DNA of 64,000 nt from Knoellia sp. Soil729 (GCF_001427985.1 NZ_LMSA01000001.1:821164-885163), one strand, 5' to 3'; shown: positions 1 through 9,812, numbered from the stretch's first letter. Made by a program: numbers and translations. The notes: generated from the sequence alone by a model not told the origin.

Positions 1-3000
1 ACCCGGAGCAGTGTCACCGGTCGGTGTCACCGACCCCGACGGCGCCGAGGCCGGGCTCGATCCGACGGCGTTGGCGGCACTGACCCTGAACGTGTAGGCC
101 GTCCCAGTGGTCAGCCCGGTGACCGTCGTCGACGTCCCCGGCGGGGAGCCGGCGACCGTCTTGGGCGTCTGGGCGGTCGTGCCGATGTAGGGCGTGACGG
201 TGTAGCCCGTGAGCGGGCTGCCGCCGTCCGACGGGGCGGTCCACGAGACTGTGGCCGAACCCGCGCCCGCCGTCGCCGAGACGTTGGTCGGTGCGTCCGG
301 CGCCGTGGCCGCGGTCGTCGAGTACACGACGTCGACCCAGTAGTTCTCGGAGTCGTAGGTGCTGGTGGGGAACGCGCTGGTGGCGCTGATCGCGAAGATC
401 CCCTGGCCGCCACTCTCGCCGTCTGCCGGTGCGTGGAGCGGGCCGGAGTCCACCCCGTTGCCCGCGAAGTAGGAGCTGTCGGCGGCGTAGTGCCCTCGGG
501 GCGCGAAGTAGGAGGCGACGTAGAGGGTCCCGGCCGTGATGTTGACCGGCGTCGAGAACAGCGCCTCCTGCCAGCCGGTGGCGCTCTCGTTGGTGAACGT
601 CACCGACGCCAGCTTGGTCCCGGTCGAGGTCCACAGGTTCCCCACGTGGGTGCCGGTGTTGGACACCGCCTTGTAGAACCGGATCCCCTTGATCTGCCCG
701 TTGAGGTCAGCCCGGAACTTCACCCCCAGCTCGAGTGCTCGCGTGTCGAGCTGGTCCGGGGTCGCCGGGACCGTGGAGGGCGGCCACAGCGTGCACGCCG
801 AGCAGCTCACGAGCGTCGGGACGACGGCGTTGGACGCCGCCGAGTCCGAGCCCGAGCCGACAGCGTTCGTGGCCGCCACCCGGAAGGTGTACGACGTGCC
901 GTTGGTCAGCCCGGTGACAAGGGTGGTGTTGTCGGGCGGGTTGCCCGAGACGGTCCTCGAGGTCTGCGCGGCCGACCCGACATAGGGCGTGACGGTGTAG
1001 GAGGTGATCGCACTGCCGCCGTCGGGCGGCGCCGACCACGACACCGCGGCCGACGCATTGCCGGGCGTGGCCTGGACCCCCGAGGGAGCCCCCGGCACGG
1101 TCGCCGGACCCGAGTTCACGTCGAACATCACGTCGACCCAGTAGTTCGCTGCGCTCGGGCTCCCCGTCGGGAAGGCGCTCGTCGTGCCTGTTCTCGCCAG
1201 CCCGTTCACCGTTCCGTTGCTGTTCCGGAGGGCGTGCAGGGGCCGGCTGTCGACGCTGCTGTAGAGGTCCGGCCGTGGGGAGGGGTTGGGGTAGAAGTAC
1301 GAGTCGTCCTTGGCGGTGTGCCCGTTCGGGGCGAAGTACGACACGACGTAGGTCGTGTTGGCATTGATGGACACCGGGCTGGAGAAGAGTGCCTGCTGCC
1401 ATCCGGAGGCCGTCTCGTTGGAGAAGGTGACCGATGCCAGCCGGGTGCCGGACGCCGTCCACAGGTTGCCGATGTGTGAACCGGTGTTGCCCGAGGACTT
1501 GTAGAACCGGACGCCAGTGACCTTGCCCGACACCTCCGAGCGGAACTTCATGCCGACCTCGGTGCCGGTGGCGCTCCCCGAGTCGTTGGCCATCGGCGTG
1601 GAACCCATCCCCCAGACCGAGCAGGTGCAGCCGACGTCGAGGGAGCGACCGGCCGAGGGGGCCTCGACGTTCCCGCTGTCGTCGACGGCCCGGGTCCGGA
1701 TCATGCTGGTCGGGCTGCCGTGGGCCACCCACGCGTAGGTCCAGCTCGTCGTCCCGGTCGCCGGGTGCCACGTCGTCCCGCCGTCCGTGGACACCTCGAC
1801 GCCTGCCACGACTCCCCCACCGGTGTCCGCCGCAGTACCGCTCAGAGTCATGGAGGTGCCGTCACCGACAGCCGTACCGGCCGCCGGGGACGTGATGCTC
1901 GACGTGGGTGCGGTGGTGTCGGTGGAGGCCGTGGCCGGCGACACGCCGGTGTACGGCACGGCATACGGCTGTGCTCCCATGTCCGCGAGGAGGTTGACGG
2001 TCGCCTGGCGCATGTTCTTGTCGGGCGTGGACGTCGGGTCATCGAGACCGAACGACCACTGCACCGTGCCGGCGCCGAAGACGCGCGCCCCGCTCGGCGC
2101 CCGGTACAGCGACATCCGGTGGGTCGCAGTGCTGCCCGTCTGGACGGTGGAGCCGTAGTCGGTGAAGGCCTCGGCCGTGGTGCTCGTCGTCGAGGAGAGG
2201 TCGAACAGGCCGGCCGGACGGAAGCCGTTGTCCGGCTCCACGTCCCACTCGTAGCCCAGCGTCTCCTGGCCCGGCGCGAGCGTCAGCGCCTGCGTCCCGG
2301 TGAGGGTGGCTGCCGCCGTGTTGCGCCAGAAGCGGAGCTTGCCGTACCGGGCGGGAACCTTGATGTCGGTGCTTCCCGCGTTGACCACGAACAGCTGCCC
2401 GGTCAGCGCGTTCTGCGGACGGCCACCGTCGCCCGGGGGGCTGAACCGAGGATCCTCCCAGGTGCCGGTCCAGGTCGAGGGGCCCTGGGGGTCGACCGAG
2501 CCGTCGTAGTGGGTCTCCTTGTAGGACACCAGCGTCCGGTCCGGGGTGGCGGTGCTGTCGATGCTGCGCTCGAACCTCGTCTTCCAGAACACCTCGTTCC
2601 CGCTGAAGAAGGCGAGGTTGACGCCGGCGTCACGCGCGGCCTCGACATTGGCGCGCTGGGTCCCCGACCAGTACTCGTCGTGCCCGACCGACATGAACGT
2701 CTTGTGGTTGGTCAGCAGGGCACCCCCGGCTGCGCTGCTCACGTCGGTGCCGCTGGTGTAGGCGACGTCGTACCCGTTGGCCTCGAGGAAGCGGATCATC
2801 GGGTACTCCGCGTACATGAGCCAGCTGCGCCCCAGGTCGTCCTCCGCCGAGTGGAAGGGACGGTTGTAGGACACCTTCGCGGCACCCTTGTAGGCGGTGG
2901 GGTTGCCCGGGGGACAGTTGGACGTGCAGGTGTAGAGACTGTTGCCGCCGTAGGTGTTGTAGGCCTGCCACGTCTCGTCGGAGGTCTGGAACAGCATGTC

Positions 3001-3579
3001 GGAGTGTCCGGCGTCGTTCCTGACGACGAAGGGGATCTGGCTGACGCCTGTGGTGTCATCGCGCACGAGGTTCGCGAGGTAGACCCCGGAGACCGCCGTC
3101 GTCGGCACGGCCCAGGACGCCGAGACGCCCCAGTTGCCGCAGTCGATCAGCCCGGTCGGCGCGGTGTCGTTGAGACAGGTCGGCTGCGTCTGTGGGAGCG
3201 GGGCCGTCGGCAGGAGCCCGGAGACCACCCGGCGAGCGCCGTTGCCCTGGTAGTAGCCCATCCTCAGGATGTCGACGTGGTACTTCGTGCTGGGGGTCTT
3301 GATCTTGAACTGCACCGTGTCACCCGGGTTGACGCTCATGCTGGTCGCGAAACCCTGGATCGTGGTGGACCCGGCACCGGTGACCTGCCAGGTGCTCGGG
3401 GCCGCTCCCGGCTTGGTGTTCTCGCACGCGATGACGCTGGCCACCGGTGCCGCACAGGGATCGGCCGCGCGGGCGGTCGGCACACCCACCGCGAGGGCGA
3501 GGACGACGGCCAGGACCCCGACCAGCGCCGTGAGCGAGGACCCGGACCAGAACCTCGTGTGTGTGCCGGATGGCGTCAT
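1..3579 (-). CDS. Secreted multidomain protein: DMFase-like domain, Ig-like, DUF4082 and fibronectin III modules (3' end beyond window)
   Basis: At least 1193 residues; the frame is open to the left edge, so the C-terminus is missing. The ATG at 3579 follows an AGGAA ribosome site. Residues 1 to about 44 are a signal peptide (basic start, long Leu/Val/Ala core, ending near ARAAD). Residues about 60-540 resemble the C-terminal domain of the N,N-dimethylformamidase large subunit, a fold often found in secreted actinobacterial proteins; the conserved stretch SVGHDEYWS is visible. An Ig-like module lies at about 555-643, DUF4082 modules at about 646-820 and 923-1090 (each with an IRFYK or VRFYK motif and NYWVDV), and fibronectin III modules at about 823-915 and 1088-1180. 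DUF4082 and FN3 are usually binding or spacer modules, so an extracellular or wall-associated role is likely. No substrate can be named. It lies beside the polysaccharide locus, which may be its target. Confidence 0.88.
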   Translation of the reverse strand, partial: MTPSGTHTRFWSGSSLTALVGVLAVVLALAVGVPTARAADPCAAPVASVIACENTKPGAAPSTWQVTGAGSTTIQGFATSMSVNPGDTVQFKIKTPSTKYHVDILRMGYYQGNGARRVVSGLLPTAPLPQTQPTCLNDTAPTGLIDCGNWGVSASWAVPTTAVSGVYLANLVRDDTTGVSQIPFVVRNDAGHSDMLFQTSDETWQAYNTYGGNSLYTCTSNCPPGNPTAYKGAAKVSYNRPFHSAEDDLGRSWLMYAEYPMIRFLEANGYDVAYTSGTDVSSAAGGALLTNHKTFMSVGHDEYWSGTQRANVEAARDAGVNLAFFSGNEVFWKTRFERSIDSTATPDRTLVSYKETHYDGSVDPQGPSTWTGTWEDPRFSPPGDGGRPQNALTGQLFVVNAGSTDIKVPARYGKLRFWRNTAAATLTGTQALTLAPGQETLGYEWDVEPDNGFRPAGLFDLSSTTSTTAEAFTDYGSTVQTGSTATHRMSLYRAPSGARVFGAGTVQWSFGLDDPTSTPDKNMRQATVNLLADMGAQPYAVPYTGVSPATASTDTTAPTSSITSPAAGTAVGDGTSMTLSGTAADTGGGVVAGVEVSTDGGTTWHPATGTTSWTYAWVAHGSPTSMIRTRAVDDSGNVEAPSAGRSLDVGCTCSVWGMGSTPMANDSGSATGTEVGMKFRSEVSGKVTGVRFYKSSGNTGSHIGNLWTASGTRLASVTFSNETASGWQQALFSSPVSINANTTYVVSYFAPNGHTAKDDSYFYPNPSPRPDLYSSVDSRPLHALRNSNGTVNGLARTGTTSAFPTGSPSAANYWVDVMFDVNSGPATVPGAPSGVQATPGNASAAVSWSAPPDGGSAITSYTVTPYVGSAAQTSRTVSGNPPDNTTLVTGLTNGTSYTFRVAATNAVGSGSDSAASNAVVPTLVSCSACTLWPPSTVPATPDQLDTRALELGVKFRADLNGQIKGIRFYKAVSNTGTHVGNLWTSTGTKLASVTFTNESATGWQEALFSTPVNITAGTLYVASYFAPRGHYAADSSYFAGNGVDSGPLHAPADGESGGQGIFAISATSAFPTSTYDSENYWVDVVYSTTAATAPDAPTNVSATAGAGSATVSWTAPSDGGSPLTGYTVTPYIGTTAQTPKTVAGSPPGTSTTVTGLTTGTAYTFRVSAANAVGSSPASAPSGSVTPTGDTAPG

Positions 3580-3725
3580 GGCGTGTTCCTCTCGGTGAGG
3601 TCCGACTGTCGATGGCTGGGCACCAACGCGGGCATGGTGGGCTTCGTGCGGCGGCAGGGGCGGCACAGTGGAACGCGGTGCCCGGATCGCCGACCCTCGA
3701 GGCGGCGGTGGAGGACCATGGGGCC

Positions 3726-4418
3726 ATGCGGCAACGGAAGGGCCACGAGACGGCCAACGGCCTGACCTGGGCCGTGCTGACCGGGGTGCTCCTCGTGCTG
3801 TTCATCGCGCTCACGGCTGTCGTCCTCAGCGGAGCTGCAGACTCCCTCGACGTCCCGGTGGCGCACTTCTTCCGCCCGGACGAGGCGTGGGGTGCACCCC
3901 AGGACCGCGTGGCCCCGTGGCTGACCCGCCTGGGGCCCGTGCCGATGTTCGCGCTCCTGGCGGTCACGTGCCTCGCGGTGGCAGCGTGGCGACGGTCCTG
4001 GGACAGCGTGGCCTTCGGCGCCGTGACCGCACTGTCCAGCGTCGTGGCAACCCTGCTCGTCAAGGCTGCCGTCGCCCGGACGGACCCGCTCGGGGGCATC
4101 TCGCCCGATGGTGGGAGCTACCCCTCCGGCCACATGGTGGCCATCGTCGTCTCCTTGGCCACCTGCCAGCTGGTGCTTCTCCCACGCGTGCGCTGGTGGT
4201 GCTGGCTGCTGCTCGCCGTGCCCTCGGGTCTGCTCGCGGTCTCCTTGGTCGTGACGACCAGCCACTGGGTCACCGACGTCGTCGGCGGTGTCCTGCTCTC
4301 CGGTGCCCTCGTCGCAGCGACGACCTGGCTGTGCCGCGGATACCGTCCGCGCGCCCGGCGCCCCATGCCAGAGTGGGAGCCAGGACAACAACAGTCCCGG
4401 GAGACGTCGTCCGGGTGA
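3726..4418 (+). CDS. PAP2-family membrane phosphatase
   Basis: A 230-residue integral membrane protein with about five hydrophobic segments. The PAP2 signature is present: the K-x6-R type motif (KAAVARTDP), PSGH (in YPSGHM), and a third motif in which SHWVTD supplies the histidine and aspartate. The ATG at 3726 sits 12 bases after GGAGG; an upstream in-frame extension lacks hydrophobic character and looks untranslated. PAP2 enzymes remove phosphate from lipid (pyro)phosphates. Next to a polysaccharide locus, recycling of undecaprenyl pyrophosphate is plausible, but this is inference from context. It is followed after 18 bases by a glycosyltransferase on the same strand, probably as an operon. 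Confidence 0.85.
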   Translation: MRQRKGHETANGLTWAVLTGVLLVLFIALTAVVLSGAADSLDVPVAHFFRPDEAWGAPQDRVAPWLTRLGPVPMFALLAVTCLAVAAWRRSWDSVAFGAVTALSSVVATLLVKAAVARTDPLGGISPDGGSYPSGHMVAIVVSLATCQLVLLPRVRWWCWLLLAVPSGLLAVSLVVTTSHWVTDVVGGVLLSGALVAATTWLCRGYRPRARRPMPEWEPGQQQSRETSSG

Positions 4419-4436
4419 CGTCAGGAGGTCGGTGCC

Positions 4437-5609
4437 GTGCCCTGCACACCCCCCGGTGCGAATGAGATCGTCGTCGCCACGCTGTTGCGACCAGAGGGCG
4501 CCACTGGTGTCCAGAGCCACGTCCGCGACATCCTCGAGAGCGGCCGCCGCCTGGGCCGACAGGTCGAGCTCGTCACGCCCTTCGACGCCCGGTCGCCGCT
4601 CCTGGCACCGGTGTTCGGGATGCGTCAGCTCCTGCGGCCCCTCAGCCGCCCCACTGCGGTGTGGTGGTACCGGCGATGGCACGCCCACTACCTCGAGGCC
4701 GCGCTGCGGAAGCACCTTCGACAGGGCGGAGGCCGGCGCACCATCTATGCCCAGTGTCCGGTGTCCGCGGAGGTTGCGCTGCGAGCCAGGACCACCGAGC
4801 GCGTGGCCCTCGTCGTGCACTTCAACGTCTCGCAGGCCGACGAGTGGGCTGACAAGGGCGAGATCCGGGCCGGCGGCCGGCTCCATGCGGCCATCCACCG
4901 TCAGGAGGAGCGCGTGATCCCGGCCGTCGACGGCCTCGTCTTCGTCTCGGCCTTCATGCGTGACGCGGTCCGGTCCCGCCTCCCCCAGCTGACCTCGGTC
5001 CCCACGGTCGTCGCGCCCAACTTCGTGCGTGCGGCCGCACCGCGCGGCGCGGTCCCCGAGCGCGACATCGTCACCCTCGGCTCGCTGGAGCCGCGCAAGA
5101 ACCACGGCTATCTCCTCGAGGTCCTCGCTGCCGCGGCGCGCCGAGGACACCGCTTCACGCTCACCGTGGTGGGTGACGGCCCGGACCGTGCGGCTCTCCA
5201 ACGGCGGGCGGGCTCCCTGGGCATCGGCGACCTGGTCGACTTCGCCGGCTTCAGCGATGATCCTCGCGTCCAGCTGCGCCGCCACCGGGTGTACTGCCAC
5301 ACCGCGCGGATGGAGAGCTTCGGGATAGCCCTCATCGAGGCCATGGCGGAGGGCCTTCCGGTGGTCGCTGCTGCTGTCGGCGGCATTCCCGAGATCGTGC
5401 GGCCAGGGGTGAACGGTGAGGTGTGGCCCCTCGACGACGCCGAGGCCGCGGCGGAGGTGCTGGTGCGCCTGCTGCGCGACCCCGCGCGGATCGCGGCTCT
5501 GGGGCAGGCGGCCCGTGAGGACGTGCAGAGCCGGTTCTCCGACGCGGAGGTCGCCCCCCGGCTGCTCACCTTCCTCGACTCGCTCGACCAAGAGGGGACC
5601 CGAGCCTGA
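4437..5609 (+). CDS. Glycosyltransferase family 4 (GT-B fold)
   Basis: 390 residues; GTG start at 4437 with AGGAGG at 4423-4428. The N-terminal half carries an acceptor-side Rossmann fold. The C-terminal half shows the GT4 nucleotide-sugar site: LGSLEPRKNHGYLL, then HTARMESFGIALIEAMAEG, whose two glutamates form the E-x7-E motif, followed by LPVVAAAVGGIPEIV. It probably adds a hexose to a lipid-linked repeat unit on the cytoplasmic face. It lies directly after the PAP2 gene and converges with the minus-strand polysaccharide operon, ending 5 bases short of it. Donor and acceptor cannot be told from sequence. Confidence 0.9.
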   Translation: MPCTPPGANEIVVATLLRPEGATGVQSHVRDILESGRRLGRQVELVTPFDARSPLLAPVFGMRQLLRPLSRPTAVWWYRRWHAHYLEAALRKHLRQGGGRRTIYAQCPVSAEVALRARTTERVALVVHFNVSQADEWADKGEIRAGGRLHAAIHRQEERVIPAVDGLVFVSAFMRDAVRSRLPQLTSVPTVVAPNFVRAAAPRGAVPERDIVTLGSLEPRKNHGYLLEVLAAAARRGHRFTLTVVGDGPDRAALQRRAGSLGIGDLVDFAGFSDDPRVQLRRHRVYCHTARMESFGIALIEAMAEGLPVVAAAVGGIPEIVRPGVNGEVWPLDDAEAAAEVLVRLLRDPARIAALGQAAREDVQSRFSDAEVAPRLLTFLDSLDQEGTRA

Positions 5610-5614
5610 CCTGG

Positions 5615-6817
5615 TCATCGCGCCACCGCCACGGCGTTCCCCACGGCGAACGCATAGATGTCGAGCAGGCGGTCCACACTGTCGGACGCCTCGAAGCGCT
5701 CGGCGAAGGACTCCCGAGCCGCCCGGCCCATGCGGCCCCACCGGTCAGGGTCCACGTCCACGTCGTGCAGGGCCCCGGCGAGGGCGGACAGGTCGGCGGG
5801 GGCGACGAGCACGCCGTCGACACCGTCGCTGACCACCTCGGGGAAGGACCCGCGCCGGGTGGCTACCGCCGGGACGCCCGCCGCCATGGCCTCGACCGCG
5901 ACCAGTCCAAAGGTCTCCTCGCACACGGACGGCAGGAGCACGGCCCGGGACCGGGCGATGAGATCCGCCGCCGCCTCCCTGCTCAGGTGACCGTGGACGG
6001 TCACGTCGTCGCGCTCGTGAGCCCAGTCCCGCAGCATCCCGTCGAGCGGTCCCCCACCGGCGATGTCGAGTCGCAGGGCCGAGTCGGGCCAGCGCTCCCG
6101 GAAGGCACTCCACCCCGCGAGGAGGGTGGGGATGCCCTTGGGCTCGTCCAGGCGGCCGACGTAGGCGACGGCGTGCTCCTTCCGGACCGCCCGCTGCGGC
6201 GGAGTCGGGACGAAGTGGTGACGCACGAAGAGCCGCTCCGGCGGCAGGCCCAGGCCGGCCATGAGGTCACGCTCGGACGCCGAGACGAAGATGAAGGCGG
6301 ACACGAGCTCGCGCCACCTCCAACGGTTCACCCGTAGCCCCATGACCACGGGCACCGTGGCTACGCTGGAGCCCTTGTAGCAGCCGTGACGCACCCCCGG
6401 TGAGAGGCGGCCGTCGGCGCACTCGTGGCACGGCTGCCCCTCCCGGAAGAAGCCACCGCCCGCGCAGAGCAGTGTGTAGTTGTGCACGCTCGCCACGACC
6501 GGCACGCCCGCCCGGGCACAGGCGTCGAGCACCGACGGGGTCAGCAGCGGGAAGGTGTTGTGGACGTGCACCACGTCCGGGCGGTCGTTCTCCAGTCGTG
6601 CGGCGAGGGACCGGCGGGCGCCGACGTCGTGGACGCTCCGGAAGGCGAGCCCGGCCTTGCGCGCGAGGGACCACTCGGCGATGTCGTCGCTGTGCCGCTC
6701 GAACTGCGCGACCTCGACGCCGCGCTGCCGCAGGGCTGCCACCTCTTGGTCGACCACCGAGTTCTCACCACTGGGGGCAGCCGAGCGGTAGCGGTTGTGC
6801 ACCACGAGGACCTTCAT
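5615..6817 (-). CDS. Glycosyltransferase family 4
   Basis: 400 residues, the last gene of the ten-gene minus-strand polysaccharide operon. The N-terminus (KVLVVHNRYRSAAPSGEN) is typical of GT4 enzymes with a GxGG-like acceptor loop. VGRLDEPKGIPTLL and SVCEETFGLVAVEAMAAG mark the donor domain and the E-x7-E pair. A cysteine-bearing insertion near residues 119-133 (CAGGGFFREGQPCHECADG region) is common in a subgroup of these enzymes. The start ATG overlaps the stop of the upstream ligase gene by 4 bases (ATGA at 6814-6817), so translation is probably coupled. Sugar specificity is unknown. Confidence 0.92.
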   Translation of the reverse strand: MKVLVVHNRYRSAAPSGENSVVDQEVAALRQRGVEVAQFERHSDDIAEWSLARKAGLAFRSVHDVGARRSLAARLENDRPDVVHVHNTFPLLTPSVLDACARAGVPVVASVHNYTLLCAGGGFFREGQPCHECADGRLSPGVRHGCYKGSSVATVPVVMGLRVNRWRWRELVSAFIFVSASERDLMAGLGLPPERLFVRHHFVPTPPQRAVRKEHAVAYVGRLDEPKGIPTLLAGWSAFRERWPDSALRLDIAGGGPLDGMLRDWAHERDDVTVHGHLSREAAADLIARSRAVLLPSVCEETFGLVAVEAMAAGVPAVATRRGSFPEVVSDGVDGVLVAPADLSALAGALHDVDVDPDRWGRMGRAARESFAERFEASDSVDRLLDIYAFAVGNAVAVAR

Positions 6818-8037
6818 CGCCCCACCTCCTCAGCAGGCGCGGCGAGCAACGAAGCGGCCACCGCGAGCTCCAGCAGGTAGGGCGACGCGTCACCCAGGCC
6901 GGTCTCGGTGATCGAGGCGATGATGCAGTAGACGATGAGGAAGAGGGCCAAGGCACGGCGTGGCCCCTGGACGTGGGTGGCCGCGGCCAGCAGGAGCACG
7001 AGCACGAAGCTCATCTCGACCAGCACGCCGAACCAGCCCTGGTCGACATAGCTCGCGAGCCAGTTGCTGTCGACGGCCAACCCGTCGAAGGACTTGTTGG
7101 ACAGTCCGGAGCCGAACATCTGCTCCAACAGTGGTCTCGGGGTGGCCGCAATCGCCGCCCACACGTCGGTGCGGCCGGTCAGCCGGCTCGCCTCGCTCGC
7201 CGACTGGCCCCGCGCCAGCCAGTTGACGACCTGGGGCGCAAAGAGCGTGGCCCCCACGATCAGCCCGATCAGCGTCGAGATCGAGAACCGACGGACCCGT
7301 GCGTGGCCCAGGAACAGGCTGGCCGACGCCACGATGGTCCCGAGGAGAGCACCGAGGAGGGCGGTGCGGGTGTGGGTGCCGATGAGCACCGCGACGGTGA
7401 CCACCACGGCCACGAGGGCGTGCCGACCCGTGACGAGGTGGCACAGCCAGAGGATCAAGGTGGTGCCGAACAGCACGGCCGCGAAGTGGGCCACCTGGGT
7501 CGCTGGTACCGGCCACAGCGCACCGCCAAGCCGGCCCTCGAACGCAAACGCCTTCCCGGGGGCGACGGCCGCTCCGACGATGACGGTGACGAGGACCCCC
7601 CACAGGCAGAGCCTGTGTGCTCGCAGAAGCACGAGGTCACGCCGCCCCCACCATGGGGACAGCAGCCACAGCACCGTGACGAAGAGGACCAGTCGCACCC
7701 CCCGATAGAGGGAGCCGAGGAAGAACTCGCTGCCCAGGCTCACGACGAAGGACGCGAGCGCGAGCACGGTCAGCAGTCCGAGGAACAACGTGGGACGCAC
7801 CAGTAGGCGCCGGTTGGCGAGGAGGGCCAGCGACAGGGCGAGCACGAGCGCGCCCTGGGTCACGAGCTGGAGGAGCCGTGGCGGGATCGGCACGAGGGTC
7901 TCGACGGAGGCCGGCGGCATCACGTTCAGGAAGAGCGCCGCCCACGCCGTCAGCACCACGACCGGCACCCGATGGGGCCTGGCGACGGGTCGACCGCCCG
8001 CCTCGGGCGCCGTGCGCGCCTGGAGGTTCACTGTCAT
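6814..8037 (-). CDS. O-antigen ligase/polymerase-like membrane protein (Wzy/WaaL superfamily)
   Basis: 407 residues, about ten to twelve transmembrane segments, and a larger periplasm-facing loop in the C-terminal half containing SRLTGRTDVWAA and a GSGLSN stretch. This layout and the R-x3-G-R loop are typical of the O-antigen ligase/polymerase superfamily. In a locus with an initiating transferase and Wzz-like proteins it most likely polymerises the repeat unit outside the membrane; transfer to an anchor is the alternative. The start was taken at the ATG at 8037, which overlaps the preceding stop (ATGA); upstream codons are low-complexity Arg/Gly/Pro and belong to the neighbour in another frame. 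No Wzx-type flippase gene is seen in the window, so one must lie elsewhere. Confidence 0.85.
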   Translation of the reverse strand: MTVNLQARTAPEAGGRPVARPHRVPVVVLTAWAALFLNVMPPASVETLVPIPPRLLQLVTQGALVLALSLALLANRRLLVRPTLFLGLLTVLALASFVVSLGSEFFLGSLYRGVRLVLFVTVLWLLSPWWGRRDLVLLRAHRLCLWGVLVTVIVGAAVAPGKAFAFEGRLGGALWPVPATQVAHFAAVLFGTTLILWLCHLVTGRHALVAVVVTVAVLIGTHTRTALLGALLGTIVASASLFLGHARVRRFSISTLIGLIVGATLFAPQVVNWLARGQSASEASRLTGRTDVWAAIAATPRPLLEQMFGSGLSNKSFDGLAVDSNWLASYVDQGWFGVLVEMSFVLVLLLAAATHVQGPRRALALFLIVYCIIASITETGLGDASPYLLELAVAASLLAAPAEEVGR

Positions 8038-9812
8038 CGGGAGCTCGCCACCTTCGCCGGCAGCTGCTCGTCGGCAGCCTCGTCCTGGCGGCCCAACGTG
8101 CGGTCCGTCCGGTCGGCGCCCTCGAGTAGGGCGAACGGGACGAGCACACCGCTTCGCGTGACGAGGGCTGTCACCGTCTCGAGCAGGTCGCGGTTGGCGC
8201 TTCCGGCCGAGACGAGGGGCACGACCTGGGTCACCCACGTGGCCACGATCCCCAGGTCGACGCCCGGGTCCACCTCCAGCAGCACCAGCACGACCTCGGC
8301 CTGCTCCCACAGGTCGTGCAGCCCGTCGACCTCCTGGGCCTCACCACGGGTGGAGCTGCCCCCGCGCTGAGGCCCTTCGATGAGGGCGGGGTTGCCGGCG
8401 GGGCGGTAGAGGCCTGGTGATCCGGGGCCGCCCGTCGAGGTCCCGGCGAGGTTCGTGGGGGCGGGCCCGGTCAGGGCACCGGAGGAGGTGAGGTCCACGA
8501 GGAGCACGGGCACGCCCTCGGTCGCCAGACGGTTGCCGAGAGCTGCCACGAGAGCGGCGGCCGCACGGGGCCGGTCGATCCCGACCACACCGATCGTGCA
8601 GGGACGCGGCGGCCTGCGGCCAGTGGCGCCCTTGGCCCCCGCCGTCAGCCCTCCGGCAGCGGAGCCGGCCCCACGCGGGCGCGTGCCCTGGCCGTGGGCG
8701 GCACCCGGGCTCGGGGAGTCGGCGCGCCGCAGGACGGCGTGGAGCCGCGGGGGCAGCGCATGCCCGAGACCGTGGACCAGCGCCTCGAGACGCCAGGATC
8801 GACCGCCCCTGCCGCGCGTCGGGTGGGCATGCCGGGCGACCGTGCCGGACGTCCCACGTGACCGTGGCGCCAAGGCGCCCGCCGACCGGCGCCGCCACCA
8901 TGCTCCGACCCGTCCGACGCTGACGAGCACCGGCACCCCCAGGGCCGCAGCGATGTCGCGACGCCGACGCAGCCGGTCCGACGTCAGCGTCGTGAAGAGG
9001 ATCGTCCCGATCGCCAGACCCCCTCCGACGATCGCTCCGGCCACCGGGACCACGACGGCCTCGCGCCGCGACGAGGAGGGTTTCGTCCCGGCCTCATCGA
9101 GCACGTGCGTGGCGCTGATGGCCGCGTCAGCCCGCAGGTGTGCGTCCTCGATGGACCTCTGCAGCTCGGTGACCTCCGCCCCCAGGGCGGCGCGCCGGCT
9201 GACGATGTCGCTGACGAGGACCTGGTCGGGGGCCGGCTGGGCAGAGAGTCGTCGGTACTGCCGGGTGAGCTCCGCGATCTCGGACTGCAGTGCAGTCACC
9301 CGCTTCGTGTACCCATCGACCAACCCCCCGGAGATGGACTGAAGCTGCTCGGTGCGGAAGGCCAGGAAGTTGTCGACGAGGGACGTGGTGCGCGAAACCG
9401 CCTCGTCGGAGGTCGCCGCACCGACCTCCACCTTGAGGATCTGGCTGCTCACCGGCGTCGCCGTGACCGACGACAGGAACTGCTCCGGCGACTCGCGCAA
9501 CCCCAGGTCCTCGACGACGCGCGCCCCGACGGCCCGGGTCTGCAGCAGGGTGACGTCGGTGGTCATCGCCGATGAGTCGTCCGGGTTCGGCGACACCATG
9601 AGCAGGGTGGCCGTGGCACTGAACGGTCGGGGCAGGATCCGGAATGCCCCCATCCCGAGGAGCGCACCGATGAGGGCGGCCGCGCACCACAGGGGCCAGG
9701 TGCGCCGCAGGGCGCTGACGAGGGCACGCCCGGTGACGAGCACAGCTCCGGGGCTGGCGTCGAGGTCCAGCGCCGCGTCGTCGTTGTCCGCACGGAACGT
9801 CGGGGCCCTCAT
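8034..9812 (-). CDS. Wzz-like polysaccharide co-polymerase with degenerate C-terminal kinase-like domain
   Basis: 592 residues. Transmembrane segment 1 lies at about 39-58 and segment 2 near 245-268, flanking an extracytoplasmic helical region with coiled-coil character; this is the Wzz/polysaccharide co-polymerase layout. The cytoplasmic tail first has about 130 Arg/Gly/Ser-rich residues that look disordered, then a domain resembling the BY-kinase/ParA fold (VVGIDRPRAAAALVAAL, VLLVDL). The P-loop glycine-lysine-serine is absent, and there is no tyrosine cluster at the C-terminus. ATP hydrolysis is therefore unlikely. It probably sets chain length or organises the export complex together with the next gene. 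The start (ATG 9812) overlaps the upstream stop (ATGA). Confidence 0.83.
   Translation of the reverse strand: MRAPTFRADNDDAALDLDASPGAVLVTGRALVSALRRTWPLWCAAALIGALLGMGAFRILPRPFSATATLLMVSPNPDDSSAMTTDVTLLQTRAVGARVVEDLGLRESPEQFLSSVTATPVSSQILKVEVGAATSDEAVSRTTSLVDNFLAFRTEQLQSISGGLVDGYTKRVTALQSEIAELTRQYRRLSAQPAPDQVLVSDIVSRRAALGAEVTELQRSIEDAHLRADAAISATHVLDEAGTKPSSSRREAVVVPVAGAIVGGGLAIGTILFTTLTSDRLRRRRDIAAALGVPVLVSVGRVGAWWRRRSAGALAPRSRGTSGTVARHAHPTRGRGGRSWRLEALVHGLGHALPPRLHAVLRRADSPSPGAAHGQGTRPRGAGSAAGGLTAGAKGATGRRPPRPCTIGVVGIDRPRAAAALVAALGNRLATEGVPVLLVDLTSSGALTGPAPTNLAGTSTGGPGSPGLYRPAGNPALIEGPQRGGSSTRGEAQEVDGLHDLWEQAEVVLVLLEVDPGVDLGIVATWVTQVVPLVSAGSANRDLLETVTALVTRSGVLVPFALLEGADRTDRTLGRQDEAADEQLPAKVASSR

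Noticed and set aside
3576-5741. Long open frame opposite the PAP2 and glycosyltransferase genes
   Set aside because: It is antisense to two clear genes, very rich in Arg/Gly/His and has no family resemblance; a typical high-GC shadow.
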